From Panonychus citri (taxonomy: Eukaryota > Arthropoda > Arachnida > Trombidiformes > Tetranychidae): a stretch of DNA of 64,000 nucleotides. Each line of letters starts with the position of its first letter. Positions within the stretch are counted from its first letter, which is position 1. Below are positions 20,601 through 29,065 of this stretch, one piece after another. The position numbers and the translations under genes were made by a program. Under the pieces are notes generated by a model. The model worked only from the letters and a program-made list of their open reading frames with translations. It was not told the origin of the DNA and did no database searches. The stretch is from NCBI RefSeq assembly GCF_014898815.1, contig NW_026515516.1, forward strand, positions 496,001 through 560,000. Reading direction: 5' to 3'.

Positions 20601-23035
20601 TCAAGGAAGCACTAACGGAAAAGTGTTTATTGACTCATTTCTATGAGGAAAGAGAGACAACATTAATCGTCGATGCATCTGCAGTAGCAATTGGAGGAAT
20701 ATTGGCTCAAAAAGATGAAGATAACATTTGGAATCCAGTTTACTTTTTCGGATGTAAACTACAAAAATACATGTATTCATGGAGAACGACAGAGAAAGAA
20801 TGTGCAGCAGTGGTCTATGCATGTCAAAAATTCGCACATTTCTTGAGACACAAGAAATTCACGGTAATCACTGATCACCATGCTCTCTGTGAGCTAAAGA
20901 AAACAAGATTTAAAGTTACACGAATCATGAGATGGCAGAATGATTTGGCAGAATTTGATTTCGATATACAATATTTGAAAGGTGAAAAACATCCAGCGGA
21001 TTGTTTTTCAAGATCAAATGAATGGGCACATCGACAAAAGGGAGAAATGAAAGACGATCATTTCGATAGGTATTTAAACTATTGTGGAGAATACGAGTCG
21101 GATGAAGAAGATTACGAACTAATGGAAGAAGAAAAAGTCATCAATCACGAGAGTCAGAAGGTCCTTCTGACTGTGGTCAAAGAATTTGATTATTTAGATC
21201 GAATCCAAGAAAAGAATTTGATGGCAACGATTAAATCACCAAAATTACAAAAAGACAAAGAAAGTGAACTCAAAAAGGAACAAGAAAACGACAATCGATG
21301 TAAAATGTTTAAACAAGATTTGGAAAATGGAAAAATGAAACGTAGATACGAAATACGAGATGGAATCCTGTTCAGGATTATGAATGATAAAACAACAAGA
21401 TTTTACTTACCAGATTCACTGATTGACCCTGTTTTCAATCAATACCATAACGCTCTAGAAGCAGGTCATTTTGGTTGTAAACCAACATTAAACAAAATCA
21501 AATTGGATTTCTGGTTCCCAGAAATGGATGAGATAATTCAGCAAAAGGTTGAGGCATGTGAGAAATGCCAAGAAAACAAAGTGAAAACCTTCAAAATGGG
21601 AAAAGCTAAAGCGATGAAACTTCCGGGAAATCCATTTGAAAGGGTTCAAATAGATATGATTGGAAAGTTTCCAACATCAACAAGCGGTAATCAATTCGCA
21701 TTGGTAGCAGTTGATACACTTACTCGTTACGGTGTAGCGAAACCCGTTAAGAAAGGCACAGGCAAGGAAGTGGTAGCATTTTTGGAACAAATAATGAATA
21801 TCTATGGTAAAATTAAAACCTTGCAAACGGATAACGGAAAGAACTTCACATCAAACGAGGTCAAAAAGTTCGCAGAAGAACATCAGATCGAATTGATAAA
21901 CTCTTCAGCCTATCATCCACAGACAAATGGACTTGTCGAGAGACTAAATAGAGAAATAAAAACGAGAATTGCAATCTACACAGAAGAAGAAAACAAATGG
22001 GATGAAAATTTTCAAACACTAATATTTGGGTACAACACAGCGATTAAAAGCGATTTAAGAAAATCACCATTTCAGTTACTATTCAATTATGAACCTCGAG
22101 TAACCCTTCACAACAAACTAAAGATCGACCCTTTATATAAAGAAAATAACATTTTGGAATTACGAAAAGAGGTAAAAGAAAAATTAGAGAAGAAATCGGA
22201 AGAAACAGCAGCAGAAAGAAATTTGAATCAGAAGGAACCTGATTTCAAAAGAGGAGATTTGGTAAAGGTAAAACCAGTTCCATATACAACGGGACCAGCC
22301 TTTATGAAAAACAAGTACGAAGGTAAATACATTGTATTGGATACATTTGATTCAACAGCAAAATTGGTTTGCGTGTATACAAGGAAAGTGAAAAGTTTCA
22401 ATTACGAAAGGATGAAAAAGATAATATGTAAAGAGCCCAAGAATTACAAGTATCTACTGAAGAAATTTCCTCCGATGGAAAGAAAAGAACAGAAAGAGAG
22501 AGAAGGACCTTCTCTCATGGAAGAAAATGACGAAGAGATGGAAAAAGAAACAGAAGAAGAAACAAGCAAAGAGAAAACGATTGAAATATCTGATCATTCA
22601 GATCATGAAGAAAGTTTAACCAGAATTTCGGATAAATTGGAGAGGTTGAATCAACAACAACAAGAACAGCAAGAAGAAAAGAAGAATGAACAAAATCATC
22701 CAGTACCAGTAACGTTGAAATCTTCAGAAGAAAACCAGAAGGAAAAGAAAGAAGAGAAAAATTTGGAAGAAGGACCTTCTTCCAAGACAATAAGAAAACC
22801 AGAAGATTCTGATTCAGAAACTGAAGTATATTACGATACAACAGCGGAAGAATCAAGAAAAGAAAGCGAAATAGAAACAGCCAAAGAGAGTGAAGCAGAA
22901 ACAGCAAAAGAAAGTGAAGTAGAACAAGAACCTGTAAAGAATAGAAGAAAGTACACAAAAAGATCATTTGGAACCCATTTAATGGAAAGAAGAAATAGAA
23001 AAACAAAAGAAAATCAACAAAACCAACAAATCTAA
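17624..23035 (+). CDS. Gag-Pol polyprotein of the Ty3/gypsy element (single ORF)
   Basis: 1803 residues without frameshift. Gag-like region about 1-345, then a CCHC zinc knuckle (C364, C367, H372, C377), an aspartic protease ('FDTGAC', D451) and reverse transcriptase (D803 in 'LDLAQGYY', active site 'YFDD' 865-868). RNase H follows with 'VDASAVAIGG', then an integrase H2C2 zinc finger (about 1275-1320) and DDE core (D1344, D1403, E1439, the last two with 35 residues between). The tail, about 1600-1803, is Glu/Lys-rich low complexity. Gag and Pol are fused in one frame, so capsid and enzymes must be separated by the protease, with no recoding signal seen. All catalytic residues are present. 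The ATG at 17624 follows a 321-nt leader and is the first in-frame Met. Confidence 0.97.
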   Translation: MSQTDKVEKEREIEVPRMELIAIADEWGIINPSQKSNVMLQREIWEAQVLQELYESGSDELPEALSVNPRRHYEYKWVDSITLRKSGVDFENLGRLIKAKILCIDQFLTYNQQQLEEEVGITPAIAALISNKYCRREKASFMERLETLNNKEVRLKPEQKEAMDRMNRRKWPNRENQPFTEFIQVVEYDLRTLDPTRNSWVSHATVLLESEARVIAEELKIERPNILWEEWKKMMINSTITSSEKADSAYVIYQKKWDSKEDPKIHLKKIETAVKIIHPQADKQTVAMFLLNSLPYYVQNKIIPESATCDADSIKRKVTGIWQEASRINTRNTRGGPPQGQVPQNQRFNRNMNTPVKEKSTEKCSHCSAIGHNEENCWAKYPEKRPARQQTNLQTTQSKVNCVEMDVPIEGGRTYATKLIVSKSSTHLPENVRHPVIKVMINNVEVEGMFDTGACTSLISKDLAIKLGLLSYPFELKFSSADKTQMIRSNCFVPLRVYNGNEPKIMVAYVIDGLSNDILFGENIIKVTWLVIKTNGLGKPYTLKHRDLSHEYTLKIEPPSMSEIEALLQNWYKDDYDLNKVKPVEEQVNRKKDLLPYIQEPLRNWENKREITIQQTLRINLVKFIHENYQNYPLIINKIEEFQDNELDLPEEVEDMKQRLYNQINPEISEEDKQKIHKVLMEEKGSFSKSKFDLGCVPAEFTKFRIDIGTNHIPKCKPFRSSEKMKMEMRKIIREFKENGIIENSDVGGGAPAFVVPKPNGTWRMVTSYIELNKLIQKRKFPMPNIDDAINRLKGSKYFTTLDLAQGYYQLEIPESERDKTSFVTEDGCYRYKRLPMGLADAPSYFQEVINKVLGELKYSCCFGYFDDIVIYAKDIDQLCNNMRQVIGALKVFGFKNRVEKLQAGVTQFVCLGHLVSGRNIQPDPKKIERIKALNPPSSQSQIRSHLGLFNYFSRFIQNYAIIAAPLQEMVKNKYKGIAITLNKAALKSWNQLKEALTEKCLLTHFYEERETTLIVDASAVAIGGILAQKDEDNIWNPVYFFGCKLQKYMYSWRTTEKECAAVVYACQKFAHFLRHKKFTVITDHHALCELKKTRFKVTRIMRWQNDLAEFDFDIQYLKGEKHPADCFSRSNEWAHRQKGEMKDDHFDRYLNYCGEYESDEEDYELMEEEKVINHESQKVLLTVVKEFDYLDRIQEKNLMATIKSPKLQKDKESELKKEQENDNRCKMFKQDLENGKMKRRYEIRDGILFRIMNDKTTRFYLPDSLIDPVFNQYHNALEAGHFGCKPTLNKIKLDFWFPEMDEIIQQKVEACEKCQENKVKTFKMGKAKAMKLPGNPFERVQIDMIGKFPTSTSGNQFALVAVDTLTRYGVAKPVKKGTGKEVVAFLEQIMNIYGKIKTLQTDNGKNFTSNEVKKFAEEHQIELINSSAYHPQTNGLVERLNREIKTRIAIYTEEENKWDENFQTLIFGYNTAIKSDLRKSPFQLLFNYEPRVTLHNKLKIDPLYKENNILELRKEVKEKLEKKSEETAAERNLNQKEPDFKRGDLVKVKPVPYTTGPAFMKNKYEGKYIVLDTFDSTAKLVCVYTRKVKSFNYERMKKIICKEPKNYKYLLKKFPPMERKEQKEREGPSLMEENDEEMEKETEEETSKEKTIEISDHSDHEESLTRISDKLERLNQQQQEQQEEKKNEQNHPVPVTLKSSEENQKEKKEEKNLEEGPSSKTIRKPEDSDSETEVYYDTTAEESRKESEIETAKESEAETAKESEVEQEPVKNRRKYTKRSFGTHLMERRNRKTKENQQNQQI

Positions 23036-23544
23036 AATAAGCGAAAAGATGACGACGAGATAAGGACCTTATCTCTAATAAGTGATTTTAACAATTAACA
23101 AACTAACAAACTAATAGTTTTAAATGAAACATGATAAAGTACAATAAGTTAATTTGAGTAAATTAATTAATTGAAAGGACCTTTCAATAATTAACTTAAA
23201 TCAAATTACAAGTTAACCGATGAGAAACAATGTTTAAAAGCGAAAATGGGAAATTCGAAATTCGATTCGGACATTAACCGAAAACCGCAACAAAACCGTA
23301 ACCGCAGAGAGAAGCGCCAATCAGACGAAAAGTGTTACAACGTTCTGTTTAAAAAGCCATTTGTGACAAAGTGTTTTCTTTCAACAATTAATCATTGTTT
23401 ATGTGTTTTTCATCAACAATTAACAAAGAGAAAAGAGAAGGACCTTCTCAATTCAAATCATCAATTAGAAAAGTTAAAATAATTAACAAAAGTGTTAAAG
23501 AAATTGAAAGAGAAAAGGACCTTTTCACCTTCAATTAAAACAAG
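23036..23544 (+). other. Spacer between gag-pol and ORF2
   Basis: About 510 nt without a supported gene. It holds four GGACC-centred palindromes (23057, 23170, 23435, 23512), a higher density than in the coding parts. A 78-codon ORF at 23246-23482 has no recognised domain. The spacer may contain signals for ORF2 expression (splice acceptor, internal ribosome entry or promoter); none is certain. Confidence 0.6.
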
Positions 23545-25803
23545 ATGGACAATCTAGATGAATATTGGGAAGTTCCAAGAGAGTCACTTGAACTTCTATT
23601 CAAAGAAAGACTTGAAAAGATCTTTGGTAAAACATGGAGTCAAATTGATTTAGGTGAGGTCATTCCAGGGTTCATTTTAGCCGAGTTACCCAAAGCCAAT
23701 ACCGAAAGATACCTCATCTCAGTTACATGTAAATTATGTGACCACATTCCAATATGTCCATTCAAGTGTGACCAATGTCATCAATTCTATTGTAATTATT
23801 GTATTAAGTTACTATTCAAAATTTGGAATTTGAGAAAAGGGAACAAAGATCCTGAACAACAGAGTCTAATTGGTAAAAAGTTCGACTGTGTATCATGTAT
23901 CTCCAACCCTTTATCAACAATTATACAAATTAATGGGGACGAGTTATTGATGTTTAAAAAGCTACAAGTTAAATGTGTTAATTACAAGTGTGAAAAGAAA
24001 GGACCTTTCTTTGAAATGATTAAACATCTAAAACTCTGTCCAGCTTCAGAATTCAAAGTAAATTCAATGTTAAGTTACATCAAAGACAATGAACAACAAA
24101 TTCATCAAAATGAACCTGAACCAGTTATACCAATAGAAGAAACACAAAGAAAACACATTGAAATCAACAGAGCTTTTGATGTACGATTGAGAATTCAATA
24201 TCCAAATGAAGCAGTTCTGGTTCCGAATTTTCAAGCTCGAAAAGCGATAATTGATGAAAACGATCCATCTAAGAATAAATCAATTTTCATTGGTAATAGG
24301 AAACCAGATGAATCGATCAGAAAAGGACCTTTTCTAGATCAAATTCATCAACCAGTTGACCCTTTCTGGGATAAAGCTAATGATGAGCTTATTTACTCAG
24401 ATTTAGAAGCGTCTTCAAGCCAATCAACAAATTCAAGCCAAACAGTGAAAAGTCAACAAATATCAAGTTCGCAACAAAGTGTCGAATCAGTTCACCTTCA
24501 ACCTTCAACAAGTTCAGTTCAACCCTCATCAACAATGTCATCAAATGTACCATCAACATCAACATCAATCGAGACTGAAAGTGCTCCAGAGTGGGGATCA
24601 TGGGATTGTTTTCCAATTGCTGCTCGTGTTTGTGCACCAAGTCGTGATGATGTGAGTGATCAAGAAGAAGGACCTTCTTCTTTTAAAAGATCACGACCAG
24701 TTCCCAAAGAGATAAATGAGGAAATTGGAGATAGTGAGAAACCAGTAGGTGCTAAGCCTAAGATCAAGATTGAAATTGCCCAAATCAGAAAAGACTCAAA
24801 TATCTCAGAAGAAAAGAAACAAAAGATGATAAACCAAAGAAAAAGATTAGAGAAACGAGTGGAATATGGAATCGAATCGAATCAAGATAGACGACGAAGA
24901 GAAGCAAGAGAAAAATGGTTGGAAGAGAAGACTAACCCGAAAAACAAATTCGATATCGATAAGTGTATTCATGTAGAAAGAATCAAAGAAGCGAGAGAAA
25001 TTTTTGAGAAAAAGAATCTAAAGGTATGTGGAATCGACATAGAAAAAGCCGATGTCATGACCGAAGCTGGTGTCCGCCCATTACCCATTTGGATTAGTAT
25101 TGTAAACCTGAAAGGTGAAGCTCTTTTAAATCAAATTGTCCGATATCCAAAAGGATCATTCAAAGAGATTAAAACAAAGCATCATGGTATCACCTTTGAA
25201 TTAACAAGAGGGCTGATGCTTGGGCAACAAAAAAAGGTACTTCAGGTCCTGAAGTCACAAGATATAATTTGTGTCGCCGGTGGAATTGAAGACTTTGTTT
25301 CTATGGGATTCAGTTGGGACGATTGGGATCTAATTAGACCAAAGATCAGAGATGTTAATGTGTATTACAAATGTAAATTAGAAACAAAAAGTTTGGGTCT
25401 TCGATACATCATCTTCGCATTATTTGGTGTCATCATCCAGGAAGGCGAACATTCACCATTCGTTGATGCAGGATATACTCTTCTAGCCTATGCAGTGGAT
25501 TATGAAGAATTCGAAAAGTCTCATGAGGAAGCCGTCAACCATCCAATGTACACAAGACCATACCCTCATGTAAACTATGGTTACAATCGTCAAATGAGTC
25601 AACTAATCAGAGGAATAATGGAAGTAATAGACGATTGGCCTTTCCAAATAAGAAAGCAAATTCAAGGAAAACCCTCTGCATCTTACGACGAAATGAAAAT
25701 GTGTGATGGAACCGAATTTCTAAGATCACCTTATAAAGACATCGATTTACAATCATTTGGAAGATTCAGGAGAAGGAGAATCGAAAGGACCTTTCGACGT
25801 TGA
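23545..25803 (+). CDS. ORF2: RING/zinc-finger protein fused to a DEDDh 3'-5' exonuclease (REXO/ISG20-like)
   Basis: 752 residues in the position usually held by env. N-terminal RING-like module: C62, C65, C75, C78, H79, C83, C86 and C115, C118. A CCHC finger follows (C144, C149, H161, C165); the pair resembles TRAF/RAG1-type RING plus zinc finger. Residues about 200-450 are Ser/Gln-rich then Lys/Glu-rich and look disordered. The C-terminal domain, about 490-665, matches the REXO/ISG20 DEDDh fold: 'GIDIE' (D498, E500), 'GGIEDF' (D583), and 'EHSPFVDAG' (H636, D641), with 'SLGLRYI' before the last motif as in that family. No signal peptide or membrane segment is seen, so it is not an envelope. 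Predicted activity is single-strand RNA or DNA 3'-5' exonuclease, with possible E3 ligase or protein-binding function. Its biological target is unknown. Confidence 0.85.
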   Translation: MDNLDEYWEVPRESLELLFKERLEKIFGKTWSQIDLGEVIPGFILAELPKANTERYLISVTCKLCDHIPICPFKCDQCHQFYCNYCIKLLFKIWNLRKGNKDPEQQSLIGKKFDCVSCISNPLSTIIQINGDELLMFKKLQVKCVNYKCEKKGPFFEMIKHLKLCPASEFKVNSMLSYIKDNEQQIHQNEPEPVIPIEETQRKHIEINRAFDVRLRIQYPNEAVLVPNFQARKAIIDENDPSKNKSIFIGNRKPDESIRKGPFLDQIHQPVDPFWDKANDELIYSDLEASSSQSTNSSQTVKSQQISSSQQSVESVHLQPSTSSVQPSSTMSSNVPSTSTSIETESAPEWGSWDCFPIAARVCAPSRDDVSDQEEGPSSFKRSRPVPKEINEEIGDSEKPVGAKPKIKIEIAQIRKDSNISEEKKQKMINQRKRLEKRVEYGIESNQDRRRREAREKWLEEKTNPKNKFDIDKCIHVERIKEAREIFEKKNLKVCGIDIEKADVMTEAGVRPLPIWISIVNLKGEALLNQIVRYPKGSFKEIKTKHHGITFELTRGLMLGQQKKVLQVLKSQDIICVAGGIEDFVSMGFSWDDWDLIRPKIRDVNVYYKCKLETKSLGLRYIIFALFGVIIQEGEHSPFVDAGYTLLAYAVDYEEFEKSHEEAVNHPMYTRPYPHVNYGYNRQMSQLIRGIMEVIDDWPFQIRKQIQGKPSASYDEMKMCDGTEFLRSPYKDIDLQSFGRFRRRRIERTFRR

Positions 25804-25817
25804 TTACAGTGGTTGTT

Positions 25818-25865
25818 GAATTCATGAAATTCCGCACATCAGTTGTGACAAAATTCCATGAATTC
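25818..25865 (+). repeat. Extended hairpin before the 3' LTR
   Basis: GAATTCATG at 25818-25826 pairs with CATGAATTC at 25857-25865; inside are further complementary AATT and CACA/TGTG segments. It lies in the short 3' untranslated part between ORF2 and the 3' LTR and could form a 48-nt stem-loop in the RNA. Confidence 0.7.
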
Positions 25866-25891
25866 TATTCATTCACCGTAAGCAACGTGAA

Positions 25892-25901
25892 CCAGGGGCT
25901 C
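25892..25901 (+). other. Weak polypurine tract candidate
   Basis: The bases just before the 3' LTR include AGGGG but end in CTC, so no clear polypurine primer tract is present. Plus-strand priming may use this short purine run or another site. Confidence 0.3.
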
Positions 25902-26343
25902 TGTAAGGGTATTACGTAAGAGGTTAATCTAATCTCTTTAGCTATTTTAAACTGTCTTATCAATCACATGATACTTAAATTTGAATCATTTGACCAACAG
26001 AAAGATTGAGTATAAAAGCCAATAAGTAAGGACCTTACTCATCAGTTAACTATCAGTTAATCAGTTGATTTTGTCATTTAATTTACAATCAATCAGTTAA
26101 TCATCTTTTTGGTAAATTTGTCAATTAATCTTTATTTGTACTTCATGTTTTCATTTAATTAATCACCCCTTTTTATAATTTGATTTCCCTCTCACTTCAT
26201 TGACTAATCAAGTTCCTAATTAAACTTACTCTAATTAAAAATTTATTCTTCAATAAATCAACCTCAGTCTTTATAAATCTATACCTCAGTCAAAACGTGT
26301 CTCTCTGAATAATCCCCCTCGGTAACTTGTAACTGTGCCTACA
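25902..26343 (+). repeat. 3' LTR
   Basis: 442 bp, TGTAAGGG to CCTACA, nearly identical to the 5' LTR (differences: an A indel in TTTAAGC/TTTAGC, an A indel in AATTAAAA, CAATC/CAGTC, and a C indel in the C-run). AATAAA in the R region would supply the polyadenylation signal. Confidence 0.96.
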
Positions 26344-26348
26344 ATGAT
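26344..26348. repeat. Target-site duplication, right copy (ATGAT)
   Basis: Matches 16855-16859 and is followed by the rest of the (GAT)n run. Confidence 0.85.
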
Positions 26349-29065
26349 GATGATGATGATTTTCCTCTTCTTGTATAATCAGTAACATCTTTTCAGGCTT
26401 TTCCTACCATATTCCATCCTTCAAATGTTTAGGTAAATAACAATCATGTCTCTTTGATCATCTTTCTCCTTAATACTTGTGATACTTGTAATTCTTGTAT
26501 CTTTTGGCCCTAGAGAAAGAAAAAGAGAAAAGAAAATCAAAAAAAAAATCTCTTCTACTTAGATATAAATATTTCCATAGTAAAAATATCTCATCAACTT
26601 GAATGAAAACCCATGGTGATTCTGATGATATAAATAAATATATATTTATATATATAAATTTACTTACTTGAGATGAGAAGAAGATAAAAATGATAACACA
26701 ATAATCATAATAATCACAGTAATCAAGTTAACCACGAGAATATAATTTACTCTTTATGGTGATCAAAATGTAGGCCCAATGGAGGAGGATTTTTTTTTCC
26801 TTGTTCACTTTAAGCCTTTCAGCTTATTCCTTTCAATTAATACTTACTCAAAGATGATTATCATGATTACGATATTATTTAGATAATATTATTATATATT
26901 AAAGATGAAAATATCCACTGGCTAAGAATTGATTGAAATTACACTTGACCGTTGATTAGAAAATCTCATTTAATCAGCTGGAGTTTCCAGTTAATTTTTT
27001 TCTCTTCTCTCTTATTGGTTGATTTTTTTTTCTCTTTCTAATTCTCAATGTTGATGTTTCATTTTTTTCCTTCTCTTTTTAATTGTTGATTTAATTGTTT
27101 GCTTTTTTCTTTTTCATTGAAAACATTGTTGATTTTCTGCTTAATTGTGAGGTTAATTTCTAAATTCCTGATTAATTATGATTCTTCTTGATGTTCTCAA
27201 TCTGATTCGCTCTTTTTGCTCAGGTGATTCTCGTGTTTCCATTGGCTTTTTGTTTATTTTTTTTCTCTCTCATTTTTTTTTCTTTTGATTGTTTTTCTTT
27301 TGATGATTAACTAATTGTTACCTTTTTTTTGCTCCTTAATTTAAAGGTTTACACTGTGTCTTTGGTTGTTCGATTTGTGTTACTTGTTAATTGAATCAAC
27401 AGATTATTATATTTACTTTGGAATAGATAATCGTTTGGAAATCTTATTGATTTGATTTCTTTCCTATGGTTGATTTTTTTTCTCTTCGTATTCTTATTCT
27501 TGGGATTAACTTCATCCTTTTTATCTGATCTTCTTTTTTTTTATATCTCTTTTTGTCCAACAGAATTGACCATTTCCAAGATTATTCTTTTATCTGGACA
27601 TTTTTACCATGGAAATTGTTGAATCTCTATTGACCAATGATGGATAATTGTGTTACTTAACTCAATTGGTGTTTGTCGTGTTCATCTTTAGATTACAAGT
27701 TCTCATTATCTACTTTCATAGAGAACTTGATGATCTTATCATCATGATGGCCGATATTAAGTTTTCGAGGTTAAAAGAGAAGGAGGAGAATCAGGAGGAG
27801 GAAGAGAAAATATCGTAATTTGAAAAAATGATTGACTTACATGGTGTAAACTTGGAATTGAAGAGAACGATTTAATGATTTATTCATGAGGACCAAACAA
27901 TTTCTCTCAACAATTTTCGCTTAAACCATTTTCCATTCCTGATTTAGCTAATTCGGATCAAGAAGAAGAACAAGAAAAAGAGATGAAGAAAAAAGTTCTC
28001 CAACCCTAAAGACTGGACACTAGTGACCCATTGGTTTTGATCGATTGGATTTACATCCAGAGTTAATGATCTCACAGAAAAGTGTAACAATAATGGCGAT
28101 GATCCTCAAATCCTATTAATCATTTTCATTTTTGATGATCTTTTTTTTCCTCTTTCTATTTATTTAGGTTACTCATTAATTTGACCCATTGTCAATTCGT
28201 TAATTGTAAGTAATATGAGATGGAAATGATTTGATAATCCAAAGAAACAGGGAAATGTCATTCAGCTCATTGAGAAATAGACCAACATGAAAATAAAATC
28301 GTAATTGCGTTTGTTTCATGTATTTATGTTCATGTTAATCCAATTACCATTGGATGATTTTTTCTTTAATTTCTATTTATATCAGTGTCATGTTTTATTT
28401 ACATGGGGATTTGTCCATTATCAGCAATGAACATTTTATTAATCAACAACAGTTTCTCTGTGGAAATGGTTGATTTTTTTTTCTTCAATTTCTCATCAAC
28501 CACGAATAGGAATTCAATTCAATATTCTCACCTGAATTTACCTGATGTAATCTACTTTAATCTAATTGCTGCTCTATCATCAGTTGATTCCTCAGTGGAG
28601 TTGACATGATTACTTTTAATTATTTGCAACAAGCAACAATCAAAAAATCTTCACTCACTCTAAACAGGATTAATCAAAATCTCTCATTTAACTGGTAAGA
28701 AATTGTTCCAACTAATTACTATCAAATCGATTGGGGTGAATCAGATTCATTTAGAGCGTTTTAATTGGAAGAAACACTTTTAATTGCAAATTGTTGTTCT
28801 TTTTTTTTACAATTTTAATTTTACAAAGAAATTTAATACAATCAAGGGAGGATGCAAAATCAATCCAATCGGTTGGGATAAGTGTCTAAATATCAGGTAA
28901 GAGATTAGTACAAAAAAAACGAGGGAAAATTACAAAAAAAAAGGGAAAGGAAAAGTATTGAAATTAGAGAGGGAAATGATTAAATTATAATTAATTGCAT
29001 AGAAAATTGTAAAGCAAAAAAAAGTGTCAAGTCGAAGTGTTTTGATGGTGAAAAATGAGTTGAGA
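26349..29065. other. Non-coding region between LTR element and SPT2 gene
   Basis: Very AT-rich, with many T-runs and (TA)n near 26637-26660. No ORF has recognisable protein character. The right end presumably carries the SPT2 3' UTR. Nothing else could be supported. Confidence 0.5.

Larger units (their letters stand above)
16984..26039. repeat. Dispersed family of GGNCC-centred palindromes in the LTR element
   Basis: Perfect or near-perfect inverted repeats, arms 5-11 bp, mostly with centre AAGGACCTT or AAGGTCCTT and different arm sequences. Positions: 16984-16998, 17443-17457, 17496-17516, 18188-18206, 18550-18566 (GAT loop), 18624-18638, 19002-19014, 19391-19411, 19669-19687 (GAT loop), 20412-20430 (GGCCC), 21152-21172, 21364-21379 (TT centre), 21660-21674, 22498-22516, 22588-22603 (TCAT loop), 22763-22785 (11-bp arms), 23057-23075, 23170-23188, 23435-23449, 23512-23526, 23994-24012, 24319-24335, 24662-24682, 25239-25255, 25781-25797, 26025-26039. 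As RNA most would be stems closed on a GNC triloop. Those in ORFs fall in all three reading frames (translated as GP, RT and KDL). Confidence 0.9.
16860..26343 (+). mobile_element. Complete Ty3/gypsy LTR retrotransposon with an extra exonuclease ORF
   Basis: 9484 bp: 5' LTR (16860-17302), primer binding site (17306-17319), 1803-codon gag-pol ORF (17624-23035), 752-codon ORF2 (23545-25803) and 3' LTR (25902-26343), flanked by ATGAT. Domain order protease-RT-RNase H-integrase marks it as Ty3/gypsy. The LTRs differ at only about four places (three 1-nt indels, one substitution), both ORFs are open and catalytic motifs are intact, so the insertion is young and possibly still active. A long array of GGNCC-centred palindromes runs through it. 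Confidence 0.96.

Noticed and set aside
22515..23006. 163-codon hydrophobic antisense ORF opposite the gag-pol tail
   Set aside because: Leu/Phe-rich translation is the complement of the Lys/Glu-rich tail; no independent support, so not called as an env.
23246..23482. 78-codon ORF in the ORF1-ORF2 spacer
   Set aside because: No recognisable domain and interrupted by palindromes; left as spacer.
23545..25803. ORF2 as a retroviral envelope
   Set aside because: No signal peptide, fusion peptide or transmembrane segment; the exonuclease motifs give a better account.
28385..28609. 74-codon ORF between LTR element and SPT2
   Set aside because: No family likeness, and T-run composition explains it.
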